This document shows positions 8,599 to 18,815 of a DNA stretch of 64,000 nucleotides, piece after piece (the stretch's first letter is position 1; the number at the start of each line of letters is the position of its first letter). The DNA is from Rhodothermales bacterium. GTDB lineage: Bacteria; Bacteroidota; Rhodothermia; Rhodothermales; VXPQ01. The translations under genes and the position numbers were made by a program. The stretch lies in NCBI GenBank assembly GCA_951812335.1, contig OX638293.1, forward strand, positions 1,348,731 through 1,412,730, in the 5' to 3' direction. The notes under the pieces were generated by a model, which did no database searches, was not told the origin of the DNA, and saw only the letters and a program-made list of their open reading frames with translations.

Positions 8599-10959
8599 AT
8601 GGGGAAGGAACGGTGGTGCGATGCGCCCGAAGATTTCCCGCATATGGATGTGCGCCCTAGGTTTTTAGTGCGGTGTTCAGTCATGCTGTGGGCGGGCGTA
8701 TTGTGTGGGTTGGGTTCTTTGCTTGCACCGGGTAATGTGCAGGCGCAGCAGGCTTCTGTCAGCGGGTTCACCACCGACGTTACGGATGGGCAACCGCTGG
8801 AACTGGTCAATGTGGCGCTGGAACAGGAGGGGCTTCTCATCCGCGGGGCGGCAACGAACGAGGACGGGTCGTATGTGATTTCCAGCCTTCCGCCCGGCGC
8901 ATACCGGATCGAGGCCCGCTTTGTCGGATATCGCCCGCACACCGATTCGTTACGACTCCGGGCGGGAGCGGTCCGCACGTACAATATTGCGCTCGAACCG
9001 GATGACGAGGAGATGGACGAGGTGCTCGTGGAGTCGGAGCGCCAGGGCGGCGGGGCCCGCGTGACGGCCGGTCGGCAAACGATCCGGGCCGCCGATATCG
9101 AATATGTGCCGGGACCGGACGTGACCGGCGATCTGGCGACCTATCTGTCTACGCAACCCGGCATTGTCACGACGGGGGACCGGGGCGGGCAGCTTTTCAT
9201 CCGCGGCGGAGAGCCTTCCCAGAATCTCATTCAGCTGGACGGCATTCTGCTGTACCAGCCGTTTCACATCATGGGGTTCTATTCCGCCTTCCCGTCCGAT
9301 AATATCAACCGGGTCGATATTTACGCCGGCGGGTATGGAAGCGAGTTCGGGGGATGGATTTCTTCGGTGATCGACATCTCGTCGCGGACAGGCAACATGC
9401 ATCGCTACGCCGCTTCCGCCGCCGCATCGCCGTTTCTCAGTTCGGCGCGCATCGAAGGTCCCCTGTGGCCGAACCGCATTTCCATTGCCGCTTCGGTTCG
9501 CCGGTCGAACATCGAACAGGGCGTGGCGCGTTACCTCGACGATGAACTGCCTTTTACCTTCGGGGACGCCTTCGTCAAGCTGCATGGGGTGGTGAAGAGC
9601 AATATGCGCGCCTCGGTGACGGGTCTGAAGACCTGGGATCGCGGCTTTTTGACGGGGGATACGGGCGGGGTACAGGAGGAAATAGGCTGGCGAAATGATG
9701 CAGTCGGGATGCGCCTGTTGATGCTGCCTCGCGTCTTTTCGGTTATGGCCGATTTCCATGTCTCGTATTCGCGGCTCGAAACGGAACTCGGGCCTCGCGA
9801 AGAGCCCGTGCGCTGGTCAAGGATCGAGAACACGCATGTCTCGGTAGGCATGACGTATTTCGGCGACGGGATCGATGCCAGGGGGGGCAGCGAACTTCGC
9901 ACCACGAAGTTGAATAGCGCCATCGGAGGCCTGTATCAGAATCTCGAACTCCGGTATGCGAGCGTACCCCAGTGGGGCAGTTATCTGGAACTCGATGTGG
10001 CGCCCGGGGGCGGGTTCAGTATTCGCCCGGGGCTGCGTCTCCAGTTTTACAAGGTCCGATTCGAACCGTATATCGAACCCCGGCTGCGCGCGGTGTGGCA
10101 GCGCGGGATACATGAGGTAAGCGCTGCCTGGGGTGTCTATCACCAGGAGATTCTGGGCATCAACGACCGCCGGGACGCCGCCAGCGTTTTTACGGTCTGG
10201 GCGAATGTCCCCAAAGACAACCCCAATTTGCTGGATGTCTTGCAGGGACGGCCGCAACGGGCTTCCCATGCCCTGCTGGGATACCGTACCCAACCCTTGC
10301 GCCAGCTGGAGTTGTCCGTGGAAGGGTATTATCGCAACCTGTCGAATCTTTTCATTCCCGAATGGACGAGTTATCCCCGGCTCACGTCGAAATTGCAACC
10401 GGCTACAGGCCGTTCGGTGGGGGTAGACATTCGCCTGGAGGTGCGCGGGCGGAGATCCTACGGATATATAAACTATGGCCTTTCCTCGACCCAGTATAAG
10501 GCGGAAGATGCGTCCATTTTACTCTGGTACGGCGAGGAGACGTTGGATTTTCGCCCGGCTCATGATCGTCGCCACCAGCTTAATATTGTGGCGGTCACCG
10601 AAGTGCTGGGATTCGATGTGAGCGCGCGATGGGATTTCGGATCGGGGCTTCCGTTCAGCCAGGCTATCGGGTTCGACGGTTTTCTTCTCGTGGACGATGT
10701 GGAAAAGGCCGTGGACGCGCCGGCCACGCGCCGGGTCATTTACGAACGGCCGTTCAATGCGTTGTTGCCGAAGTACCACCGCCTGGACCTGTCGGTGGAG
10801 CGGGCTTTCTCTGTCGGACCGATGGAGGTTGCGCTGCTTGCAAGCGCCATCAACACCTACGGTCGTCGCAACATCTTCTACCTCGATATTTTTACGCTCA
10901 AACGTGTCGACCAGCTTCCTTTTGTGCCTTCTCTGGGCATGAAAGTATCCTTCGAATGA
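8599..10959 (+). CDS. TonB-dependent receptor, small type with carboxypeptidase-regulatory-like N-domain (cassette A)
   Basis: 786 residues from ATG 8599, which has GGAG upstream; GTG 8581 and ATG 8644 are alternatives. After a signal segment ending QAQQ comes a CarboxypepD_reg-like beta domain (SVSGFTTDVTDGQPLELVNV, DGSYVISSLPPGAYRIEARF). A plug domain follows with GDRGGQLFIRGGEPSQNLI and GGYGSEFGG, then an outer-membrane barrel ending MKVSFE. The substrate is unknown. It overlaps the DUF4249 gene by 4 bases, so the two are probably made together. Its closest relative is 23365-25653, with the same plug sequence and the same DUF4249 partner. Confidence 0.85.
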   Translation: MGKERWCDAPEDFPHMDVRPRFLVRCSVMLWAGVLCGLGSLLAPGNVQAQQASVSGFTTDVTDGQPLELVNVALEQEGLLIRGAATNEDGSYVISSLPPGAYRIEARFVGYRPHTDSLRLRAGAVRTYNIALEPDDEEMDEVLVESERQGGGARVTAGRQTIRAADIEYVPGPDVTGDLATYLSTQPGIVTTGDRGGQLFIRGGEPSQNLIQLDGILLYQPFHIMGFYSAFPSDNINRVDIYAGGYGSEFGGWISSVIDISSRTGNMHRYAASAAASPFLSSARIEGPLWPNRISIAASVRRSNIEQGVARYLDDELPFTFGDAFVKLHGVVKSNMRASVTGLKTWDRGFLTGDTGGVQEEIGWRNDAVGMRLLMLPRVFSVMADFHVSYSRLETELGPREEPVRWSRIENTHVSVGMTYFGDGIDARGGSELRTTKLNSAIGGLYQNLELRYASVPQWGSYLELDVAPGGGFSIRPGLRLQFYKVRFEPYIEPRLRAVWQRGIHEVSAAWGVYHQEILGINDRRDAASVFTVWANVPKDNPNLLDVLQGRPQRASHALLGYRTQPLRQLELSVEGYYRNLSNLFIPEWTSYPRLTSKLQPATGRSVGVDIRLEVRGRRSYGYINYGLSSTQYKAEDASILLWYGEETLDFRPAHDRRHQLNIVAVTEVLGFDVSARWDFGSGLPFSQAIGFDGFLLVDDVEKAVDAPATRRVIYERPFNALLPKYHRLDLSVERAFSVGPMEVALLASAINTYGRRNIFYLDIFTLKRVDQLPFVPSLGMKVSFE

Positions 10960-11915
10960 GCATGTCGCGCAGCATACCGTTCCGTTTCCGGATGATCCGG
11001 CGTTTTGCGCAATCCGCTGCGCCCGTTGCGCTTGCCATGATGGCGTTCCTTGGCCTGAGCGCCTGCGAGGAGGATGTGGTAGCGGTTACGGGGACGGGTG
11101 TGCCGTATTCGATCTATGGCGTGTTGTCGCCGCAACTCGATTCGCAGTGGGTACGGGTTTTTCCGGTGGAGGAGATCCTTGCCCCCGCTGCGCCGGAGCC
11201 GTTGGATGCGCAGGTTGTTTCCATAGATCGTATGACCGGTGAGCGATACGATTGGCGGGATTCCGTCATCATCGATTTTGCAAACCAGTACGCGCACGTG
11301 TACTATGCCCCGTTCCAGGCTCGTTTCGGGCATACCTACGAGATTGCAGTGAGCCGTTCGGACGGCGCGAAATCCTCGGTCGAGGTGACGGTGCCGTCCG
11401 AAGCGGAAATACTTCCGCAGGAGCCGGTTATTCGCCTTGCTTCCGTGGTGCAGCCGGTATTAGTCCGGGGAGATGTGCCCGGTCTCGTACAGGTAGAGGT
11501 TAATTATGCCATAGCGTACAAAGTTGCCAACGAGACGGATATTGAATCGGACCACATCGTCATCCCTTATATCCTTAGACATGAAAAAACGGACGGCGGC
11601 TGGATCGTTCCGATTGACTTGCGCCAGGATTTTCTGGAGGTCGTTTCGAACCTCGCGGACCTGGTCGACATCGGTATCGACCAGCGCGTGGGCGTCATTC
11701 TGCTGAATGTTACGTTGCGGTTTATCGCCGCCAGCGAAGCTTGGGATCCGCCCGGGGGGGTATTCGATGAGGAAGTGCTGATACAGCCGAACGTGATGCG
11801 GAACGTCCGCAACGGGTTCGGGTTCGTCGGAGCGGGATATCGTCTTCGCAAGCAGTGGCTTCCGCCGGTCGAGGCGGTCGAAGAAGCGGGTTTCCGTTCA
11901 CCGGAAGAAAACTGA
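10956..11915 (+). CDS. DUF4249-type lipoprotein, partner of the TonB receptor (cassette A)
   Basis: 319 residues. The start ATG at 10956 overlaps the receptor's stop (ATGA). The N-terminus is a lipoprotein signal ending GLSAC, followed by the characteristic opening YSIYGVLSPQLDSQWVRVF and a beta-rich body. DUF4249 proteins are commonly encoded beside TonB-dependent receptors in Bacteroidota, presumably as surface or periplasmic accessory lipoproteins; their biochemical role is undefined. The paralogue at 25663 shares the FTIWGFLDAAADTQYVRVF opening and sits in the same position. Confidence 0.75.
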   Translation: MSMSRSIPFRFRMIRRFAQSAAPVALAMMAFLGLSACEEDVVAVTGTGVPYSIYGVLSPQLDSQWVRVFPVEEILAPAAPEPLDAQVVSIDRMTGERYDWRDSVIIDFANQYAHVYYAPFQARFGHTYEIAVSRSDGAKSSVEVTVPSEAEILPQEPVIRLASVVQPVLVRGDVPGLVQVEVNYAIAYKVANETDIESDHIVIPYILRHEKTDGGWIVPIDLRQDFLEVVSNLADLVDIGIDQRVGVILLNVTLRFIAASEAWDPPGGVFDEEVLIQPNVMRNVRNGFGFVGAGYRLRKQWLPPVEAVEEAGFRSPEEN

Positions 11916-12131
11916 ACATTCCCCATCCATACAGCCATCACAGCGTATTGCGGATTGTGAAGTTTTTTGACCGCAAAGCGAAAAAATAAAAATTTCTTGT
12001 TTTTTTCATACAAGAAGTTTAATATCCATACTCTACAGGTGCATGACACGCATTGCATACGTCTGTGCCACTTGCCTGAAACTCCTTCTTTCACGGATTT
12101 CCACCTAAACCATATCCGGAGGATCCTGCAC

Positions 12132-15100
12132 ATGAGATTCGCAAAGCTACTGTTTGCGCTCGCTCTTTTCCTTCCAGCCTCTGCCTGGGCTCAAACGGGT
12201 AAAATAGCCGGTCAGGTTACGGAGGCCTCTACCGGTGAGGCGTTGCCCGGCGTAAACGTGGCCATTGTGGGTACCACGCAGGGCGCCATAACCGATGGAG
12301 ACGGCTACTACTTTATCGTGAACGTGCGTCCCGGATCGTATGATATTCGGGCATCGTTCATCGGATTCGCCCCCGAGGTGTATGAAGCCGTCCGCGTCAA
12401 TATCGGCCTGACGACCGAGCTCGACTTCGTTCTGCAGGAAGAAGCAGTAGGCCTCGATGAGGTGGTTGTTACGGATGTGCGGCCTGTCGTGCAACGCGAC
12501 GTGTCGGCCAGTGTGGCGAACATTACGGCCGAAGAAATCGAGAACCTTCCGGTTACCGACATCGAACGGGTCATCGGACTGCAGGCCGGCTTCGAGCGCG
12601 GTCTTACCGTGCGCGGTTTCGGCGGCGATCAGATCCAGTTCATGGTGGACGGCCTGTCGATGTCCAGCGGGCGCGACAACACGCCGTATACGGGCGTGAG
12701 TTACACCTCTGTCCAGGAAGTGCAGGTGCAGACAGGCGGTTTCAATGCGGAATACGGCAATGTGCGTTCGGGGCTTGTTAATGTCGTTACGAAAGAGCCG
12801 GAGCGGAATACGTATTTCGCGGACGCCATTGTGCGCTACAGCCCGATATCGCAAAGAAACTTCCCGGGCGTCGATGTCGAGGGCAATGACGTTGACATGT
12901 TGAGTTCCGACAACAGTTTCTACCTCCGTCCGCTTTTGGATCCGGATGTGGCGCTTGATGGAACAGGAGCGTGGCCGTCCTGGATGCAGACGGAATACTA
13001 CACGTTTGCGGGATGGAACGCGATAGCGGAGGGCTATAATGGTCGGGAGGGAACCAGTTTTACGGGTCAGCAACTGCGGTCGGTCTTTTTCGATCACTAC
13101 CTGCGGAACGACATATCGGTGTCCGCGCCCGACTACGAAATCGACGCCACCATTGGAGGACCGGTACCGGCGCTGAGTAATCTGCTCGGCGACCTGCGGT
13201 TCACGGCCTCGTTCCGGCAGACCCAGACGGCCTATGCGTTCGGTGGGCATGCGCGGGACGCGTTCAACGAACGCACCAGCCAGGCCAAACTGATCTCGAA
13301 CGTTGCCCCCGGCATGAAACTCACGCTCTCCGGCCTGTATGGACAGCAAATGGGGCTCAATCGTAATGAATCAGGGTGGCCCGATCTCACGACGGGCGAC
13401 AGGCTGTATTACCCCTGGCAAAGCTCGGGTCTCCACCAATCGATGTACGGTTGGCAGGACAACGAAGAGATCGATCAATTCGGGGGATACTTCTCGCCTA
13501 TGCTGTACAACCTGATGGATATTGATCGCCTGATGCTCGGTGTGCAGTTCACGCACGCGCTGAACGCGAACACCTTCTATGAGATGCAGCTCCAGAACGT
13601 CACCACCGACTATTATACGCGCACGATCAGAGATCGGAACCTTGAGCCTGATCCGCAGAATTACTCCTATTTGAATGGCGGGATCGTACTCAATGAAGAG
13701 CCTTTCGGCTTCAGCATCAAGGACCAGTTCGATAAAGTGCTGGGCATCCGCACGTCGGGCCACTGGGGCAGCGGGTACGATAATTCGAGCGTAAACCGCT
13801 TCACGGGCCGGTTCGACGTCACCAGTCAGCGCAACCGTTTCCTGTTGGCCAAGGCGGGTGTCGAGTACATCTACTCCGATTACGACACCGATTTCGGCGA
13901 AAACGATCCGGAGCATCCGCACCACACGAATCCCAAGAGGGATTGGCGCCGCAAGCCGCAACAGGCGGCGGCCTATGCCCAGTCCAAGCTTGAATTCCGG
14001 GGCATGATCGCCAACGTGGGCCTGCGGTTGGATTACTTTCACGCGGGCGGAGACTGGTACACATACGACACATACGAGCGTACGTTTTCAGCGGCCATCG
14101 GGCGGCACCAGATCGACGAACTGCTTGAACAGGAACCTACGGAGCGTCAGCTTGCTCTGAGTCCCCGCCTCGGCATTTCCTTTCCGGTCACGGACGACAG
14201 CAAGTTGTATTTCAACTACGGCCATTTCCGGAATGCGCTCAACCCCATGAGGCTCTTCAACATCGAGGAAGGATCCGCCGGTGCGCTCGTGAACATCGGC
14301 AATCCCGACCACCCGATGCCGAGAACGGTGGCCTACGAACTGGGTTTCGACCAGAGCCTTTTCGACCAGTACCTGCTGCGCCTGGCCGGGTACTACCGGG
14401 ATCTGGGTAACCAGCCGCGCAATGTCCGGTACATCAGCCTCGACGACCTGGTCAGCTATACCACCGCCTTGCCCTGGAATTACGGCGATGTGCGAGGCTT
14501 CGAGTTTACGATCTCAAGGAACCGGGGCGATTGGGTGCGCGGATTCATCAATTACACGTACATGGTGCGCAAGACGGGTAATTTCGGGTTCAGCCAGTTC
14601 GACGAGAACCGCACGGCGCAACAGAACTACGTCACGACCACGTCCGAGCACTACACGAGCAAGCCGATCCCCGAGCCCTTTGCCCGGTTCAATCTCGAGT
14701 TTCTCATGCCGAAACAACTGGGCCCCGAAGTCGGAGGCGCCCACCCGCTTGGCGACTGGCGCGTGAACTTCCTCGGCGAATGGAGGCGGGGAGTGTCCAT
14801 GACCTGGGACGGTCTGAATCTGACCGGTGCTACGGGCAGCGGCCCCCGCGAATTGCAAGGGAATGTTCGCTGGAGAGATTTCTACACGCTCGACATGCGT
14901 TTCAGCAAGAGCTTCAACACCAGTATCGGCTCCGCCCAGCTATTCGTGGATATCACGAACGTGCTCAACCTTCGCCACCTGTACTTTGCGGGCGGCGCAC
15001 TTTTCGGCGCCGGCGACCAGGATCTGACGCGGTATATGGAGTCGCTGCATCTTCCGGAGGACACGATTCCTCTTCCCGATGGTGCTGATCCTGATCCTTC

Positions 15101-15380
15101 CGCCCTCTACGGAGACGACCGGCCGGGTAATTTCCGTGGTCCTGATGTAGCCTATGTGCCCATCATTCAAGGCGCATTGCCTGAGGCCGGCGAAGCGGGT
15201 CCGCTCTATTATGCAGAGGGTAGGTATTACGAGTGGAGGGGCGGTTCCTTTGCGGCTGCGGACCAGGGCAGAGTGGACCAGGTGCTGGACGACAAGGCAT
15301 ACATCAACATGCCGAACCGGATGTCCAGCCAGTTCCTGAACCCGCGCAACGTATTCTTCGGCTTGCGGATATCCTTCTGA
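12132..15380 (+). CDS. Large TonB-dependent receptor (cassette B leader)
   Basis: 1,082 residues. ATG 12132 follows a GGAGG ribosome-binding site and starts the signal peptide MRFAKLLFALALFLPASAWA. A CarboxypepD_reg-like domain follows (KIAGQVTEASTGEALPGVNV), then a plug with GLTVRGFGGDQIQFMVDGLS and GGFNAEYGNVRSGLVNVVTK, and a long barrel ending FFGLRISF. No clear TonB box was identified. The preceding 216-base gap holds an AT-rich stretch (about 11975-12020) with a weak inverted repeat, TTCTTG/CAAGAA, and is the likely promoter of cassette B. By symmetry, a similar large receptor may lie upstream of base 1 for cassette A. Confidence 0.88.
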   Translation: MRFAKLLFALALFLPASAWAQTGKIAGQVTEASTGEALPGVNVAIVGTTQGAITDGDGYYFIVNVRPGSYDIRASFIGFAPEVYEAVRVNIGLTTELDFVLQEEAVGLDEVVVTDVRPVVQRDVSASVANITAEEIENLPVTDIERVIGLQAGFERGLTVRGFGGDQIQFMVDGLSMSSGRDNTPYTGVSYTSVQEVQVQTGGFNAEYGNVRSGLVNVVTKEPERNTYFADAIVRYSPISQRNFPGVDVEGNDVDMLSSDNSFYLRPLLDPDVALDGTGAWPSWMQTEYYTFAGWNAIAEGYNGREGTSFTGQQLRSVFFDHYLRNDISVSAPDYEIDATIGGPVPALSNLLGDLRFTASFRQTQTAYAFGGHARDAFNERTSQAKLISNVAPGMKLTLSGLYGQQMGLNRNESGWPDLTTGDRLYYPWQSSGLHQSMYGWQDNEEIDQFGGYFSPMLYNLMDIDRLMLGVQFTHALNANTFYEMQLQNVTTDYYTRTIRDRNLEPDPQNYSYLNGGIVLNEEPFGFSIKDQFDKVLGIRTSGHWGSGYDNSSVNRFTGRFDVTSQRNRFLLAKAGVEYIYSDYDTDFGENDPEHPHHTNPKRDWRRKPQQAAAYAQSKLEFRGMIANVGLRLDYFHAGGDWYTYDTYERTFSAAIGRHQIDELLEQEPTERQLALSPRLGISFPVTDDSKLYFNYGHFRNALNPMRLFNIEEGSAGALVNIGNPDHPMPRTVAYELGFDQSLFDQYLLRLAGYYRDLGNQPRNVRYISLDDLVSYTTALPWNYGDVRGFEFTISRNRGDWVRGFINYTYMVRKTGNFGFSQFDENRTAQQNYVTTTSEHYTSKPIPEPFARFNLEFLMPKQLGPEVGGAHPLGDWRVNFLGEWRRGVSMTWDGLNLTGATGSGPRELQGNVRWRDFYTLDMRFSKSFNTSIGSAQLFVDITNVLNLRHLYFAGGALFGAGDQDLTRYMESLHLPEDTIPLPDGADPDPSALYGDDRPGNFRGPDVAYVPIIQGALPEAGEAGPLYYAEGRYYEWRGGSFAAADQGRVDQVLDDKAYINMPNRMSSQFLNPRNVFFGLRISF

Positions 15381-15426
15381 ACATAGCCGGCAACCATTCC
15401 TGACATCCTGAAGACCGAGAGACATT

Positions 15427-17652
15427 ATGCGAATCCTTCAATCCATCCGCACATGGGGATGCATGGCAGCCGGTTTGGCGCTGGTGTTTTCGCTGGCCGG
15501 CCCCATTGAAGAGGCGAAAGCTCAGTGGATCCCCAAATGGCTCAATGTTGGCGATTTCCAGAGTTGGTACCTTTCCGGAGGAGCCAATCCGGAAAGAAGC
15601 AATGTGGTCTGGAATTATCCGGCCATCCGGCCTAATGCGGGCTATAGCCGCTGGAAGGGATTCTGGGTCGGCGCAAAAAACGTGCAGGATGTGGAAGGTG
15701 GGAGGACGTTCCCCATTCGCATTTCGCACACGGGGCCCCGCGCGCCCGGTATCGGTGAGGTGTTCAGTATTTCACATGTCCTGTATTCCCGATACGAACC
15801 GACGACGGTGCAGGTGGACGGGAACGACACGTTCCTGCAGCCCGTGATCCCCGACCAGATCGATCCCGGCCTGGCGGCCGACCGCATGGTAGTCTCGGAG
15901 ATCAATACCTCCATCGGCTTGACGGTGAACCGATCAGCGATGCAGTGGAGCCATCCGGACCACGAAAACTATCACCTTATCGAGTATACGTTTGTCAACA
16001 CGGGCAACCAGGATGGCGACCCCGATATAGAGGCGGAGAATGACCTGGAGGGCGTTTACGTCATGTTCCTCGAACGCCCGACGGGTACCGGCTTTGCGGG
16101 CGCCTGGGGCAACAGCGCCGGTGGAGTAGCCTGGGGGCAGTACACCATGAACGACGCCGTCGGGGACGGCCTCAGCGATTACGGCGTCGATCTTCGCGCG
16201 TCGTTCGCATGGCTGGGCAATGTCAAAGAAGCTACCGGATACCCGGTGAACACGCTCGGCAACCCCTTCTGGGCCAACCACAATTGGAATCCGATACCTG
16301 ACGACACATTGGGCCGCCTTGGCAGTCCCTACTTCTCGGGCGTCGTGACCGTTCATGCGGATACGGAGGCGCATGTCGAAGGACAATCTTCGCCCGATGA
16401 CCGGGGGCAACCGAGCATGGTATCGTATTTGAACTCGGATTTCGGTTCTCTCACCAGTACCTCGGATCATAACAACGAGACGAACATGGCCCTGGAGTAC
16501 CAGTGGTTCGAGTGCGGCTCCGCGCCGGTACCCACCGGGGCGGTTGCCGAGCCGGGCACGCCGGAATGCGTTCCACGCAGTTGGCCGACACAGGCACGAC
16601 TCGTTCAAGGTCACACGGCGAGCACCCCCTATGACGAGGATCCCGATTTTGCCAACCAGACAGCTGATCCCACCTTTGGCGGCGGCGCAGGTGGCTTCGG
16701 GTTTGTACAGGCCTTCGGACCCTACGACATCGCCTTTGGCGAGGAGGTGAAGGTCGTCATCGCGGAAGGCATTGCAGGGCTGAGCGACGAAGCGGCGTGG
16801 GACATCGGTCGGGCCTACAAATTGTCCGGCTGGGACGACGCCATGGTGCACGAGTTCGACGCCAACGGTAACGGGATGATCGATCCCGACGAGGCGATGA
16901 CGAAGAACGAGTGGTTTATGACGGCGCGCGATTCGATGTTTCAGACCTTCCAGCGCGCCATCGATAACTACCGGGGAGGGTTAAATGCACCGCACCCGCC
17001 TGCGCCGCCCTCCTCGTTCATCGTGACGTCCGGAACGGATAAAATCAACATCTCGTGGAACGCCTCGCAGTCACCGGCCACGTGGGAACTCTACCGGGCC
17101 CAGAAGCACTACTCCGGGGTCGTGACGGCTCTTGAAGTGGGGTCTGATGGCTTGGCCGTGCCGGATCAGGCGCGTGCGTATGAACTGGTCCAGACCCTGC
17201 CGGGCGGTACGACGAGTTATGACGACACGGATGTGGTGCGGGGTGGCTCCTACTACTACTACCTGCAAGGCGTCGGCAGCGACGGTTCGAGGACCAATCG
17301 CTACTATGCACAGACCTACAACCCTGCGTTCCTGCGGCGTCCGCCCGGGCAATCGCTGAGCGAGGTGCGCATCGTTCCGAATCCCTATCATATCGGGGCC
17401 GATCCGGCCGTGCGTCTCGATGTGCAGGACCGTATGGCTTTTTACGAGATTCCCGGAGAGTCTCGTATCGAGATATACTCCGAACTGGGCGAGTTGATCA
17501 GGACCATCGATCACCTTGACGGGAGTGGTGACGAGTTCTGGGATATGACGACCTCTTCGCGGCAGGTGGTTGCGAGCGGCATTTACATTGCCGTCATCAC
17601 TGACCTCGAGACGAACGAGCAAGCTATCCAGAAATTCATCGTCATTCGATAG
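15427..17652 (+). CDS. T9SS-secreted protein with FlgD/sorting-like C-terminus (cassette B)
   Basis: 741 residues from ATG 15427, with a signal peptide ending near EEAKAQW. The central region is not recognised; it carries an EF-hand/dockerin-like DANGNGMIDPDEAM loop and an MTKNEWFMTARDSMF segment shared with the protein at 1-1248. A fibronectin-like region follows and a final ~90-residue domain (VRIVPNPYHIG, SRIEIYSELGELI, GIYIAVI) of the T9SS/FlgD-like type. It is therefore a predicted surface or secreted protein of unknown function, most likely handled by the PorV-like protein encoded 65 bases downstream. Confidence 0.82.
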   Translation: MRILQSIRTWGCMAAGLALVFSLAGPIEEAKAQWIPKWLNVGDFQSWYLSGGANPERSNVVWNYPAIRPNAGYSRWKGFWVGAKNVQDVEGGRTFPIRISHTGPRAPGIGEVFSISHVLYSRYEPTTVQVDGNDTFLQPVIPDQIDPGLAADRMVVSEINTSIGLTVNRSAMQWSHPDHENYHLIEYTFVNTGNQDGDPDIEAENDLEGVYVMFLERPTGTGFAGAWGNSAGGVAWGQYTMNDAVGDGLSDYGVDLRASFAWLGNVKEATGYPVNTLGNPFWANHNWNPIPDDTLGRLGSPYFSGVVTVHADTEAHVEGQSSPDDRGQPSMVSYLNSDFGSLTSTSDHNNETNMALEYQWFECGSAPVPTGAVAEPGTPECVPRSWPTQARLVQGHTASTPYDEDPDFANQTADPTFGGGAGGFGFVQAFGPYDIAFGEEVKVVIAEGIAGLSDEAAWDIGRAYKLSGWDDAMVHEFDANGNGMIDPDEAMTKNEWFMTARDSMFQTFQRAIDNYRGGLNAPHPPAPPSSFIVTSGTDKINISWNASQSPATWELYRAQKHYSGVVTALEVGSDGLAVPDQARAYELVQTLPGGTTSYDDTDVVRGGSYYYYLQGVGSDGSRTNRYYAQTYNPAFLRRPPGQSLSEVRIVPNPYHIGADPAVRLDVQDRMAFYEIPGESRIEIYSELGELIRTIDHLDGSGDEFWDMTTSSRQVVASGIYIAVITDLETNEQAIQKFIVIR

Positions 17653-17717
17653 ATATGCGGTCACAGCGGTTTGTACCCGTTGCTTGCCAAACCGAAGCCT
17701 CAAATCGAGGAAATTCA

Positions 17718-18755
17718 ATGACACATTGCAACCATATGAAACGGATCGGCATTCTGGCGCTTCTTCTTTTCCTTGTGCCGGGCGCATTTGCTCAGATTTC
17801 CACGGAGGATGTCGGTACGGACAAACTCGCGCAAACGAGTTTCAAGTTCCTGGAAGTATCCCTCAGTCCCCGTGCTGCGGCCTTGAGCGACGCCATGACC
17901 GCCGCCGATTTTAATTCGTCGGCCGCCATGTTCTACAATCCGGCGAGTATGGCCCGGCTCGATCATCGGTTCAGCGCGGGTTTAGGGGTCACGAACTGGA
18001 TTGCAGACATTACGTACAATGCTGCAAGCGCTGCGGTGAACACGAGTTACGGGGTGTTCGGGGCGTCGCTGATGTTTTCCGACTACGGGAGCGACATCAT
18101 CGGCACGGTGGTCGCGCCCAACGAGAGGGGATATCAGGAGTATAGTGATTTGAAAGTATCCAACCCGAGTCCGTCATCCATGGCGATCGGCTTGGGGTAC
18201 GCTCTGGCGGTGACGGATCGCTTTTCCGTCGGGGGCAATGCGAAGTACGTTTCTCAGGATCTCAGTGCGGCGGTGGTGTCGGCGGACGGAATGACCGAAG
18301 ACAACAAGGTTTCCACGACCGCATTCGACTTCGGGATGCTCTACAAGACGGGTTTTCGCAGCCTGAATCTTGCCATGAGCGTACGGAATTTCTCCAGGGA
18401 GCTCCGGTATGTGGACGAGAATTTCGAGTTGCCGCTCACTTTCAATGTGGGCGTATCGATGAATATGCTCGATCTGACTAACATGGATCAGAATATGCAC
18501 GCTTTCCGGTTTTCGCTGGAGGCGGAGCGCCCGCGCGACTTTTCCGAACAGCTTAAGGCGGGCGGTGAGTACACGCTTAGGAACATACTGTCGCTGCGGG
18601 CTGGATATACGTATCCGACCGACGAGCAGAGCATCAGTTTCGGAGGGGGGGTGCAGTACGGCGCCTCGGTTGTCGGTTTCTCGGCGGATTACGCCTACAC
18701 AGAGTTCGGCGTCTTCGGCGCTGTTCACCGCGTGGGCGTCAGTTTGACCTTCTGA
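17718..18755 (+). CDS. PorV/PorQ family outer-membrane protein (cassette B)
   Basis: 345 residues. ATG 17718 has GAGG eight bases upstream; an inner ATG at 17736 begins the signal peptide proper (MKRIGILALLLFLVPGAFAQ). The mature protein starts with FKFLEVSLSPRAAALSDAMT and FYNPASMARLDHRFSAGLG, matching the protein at 1336 along its whole length, including RNFSREL and the final VSLTF strand. It is a FadL-like barrel of the T9SS PorV/PorQ group. It is the second PorV-like gene placed immediately after a T9SS-tailed cargo gene, which argues for a dedicated cargo-shuttle pairing. Confidence 0.85.
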   Translation: MTHCNHMKRIGILALLLFLVPGAFAQISTEDVGTDKLAQTSFKFLEVSLSPRAAALSDAMTAADFNSSAAMFYNPASMARLDHRFSAGLGVTNWIADITYNAASAAVNTSYGVFGASLMFSDYGSDIIGTVVAPNERGYQEYSDLKVSNPSPSSMAIGLGYALAVTDRFSVGGNAKYVSQDLSAAVVSADGMTEDNKVSTTAFDFGMLYKTGFRSLNLAMSVRNFSRELRYVDENFELPLTFNVGVSMNMLDLTNMDQNMHAFRFSLEAERPRDFSEQLKAGGEYTLRNILSLRAGYTYPTDEQSISFGGGVQYGASVVGFSADYAYTEFGVFGAVHRVGVSLTF

Positions 18756-18815
18756 ATGACAACGCACCGGTCTTTGTAACCGCCCCGGGTCTTTTTCGAT
18801 GTTTCTTTTTTCTCG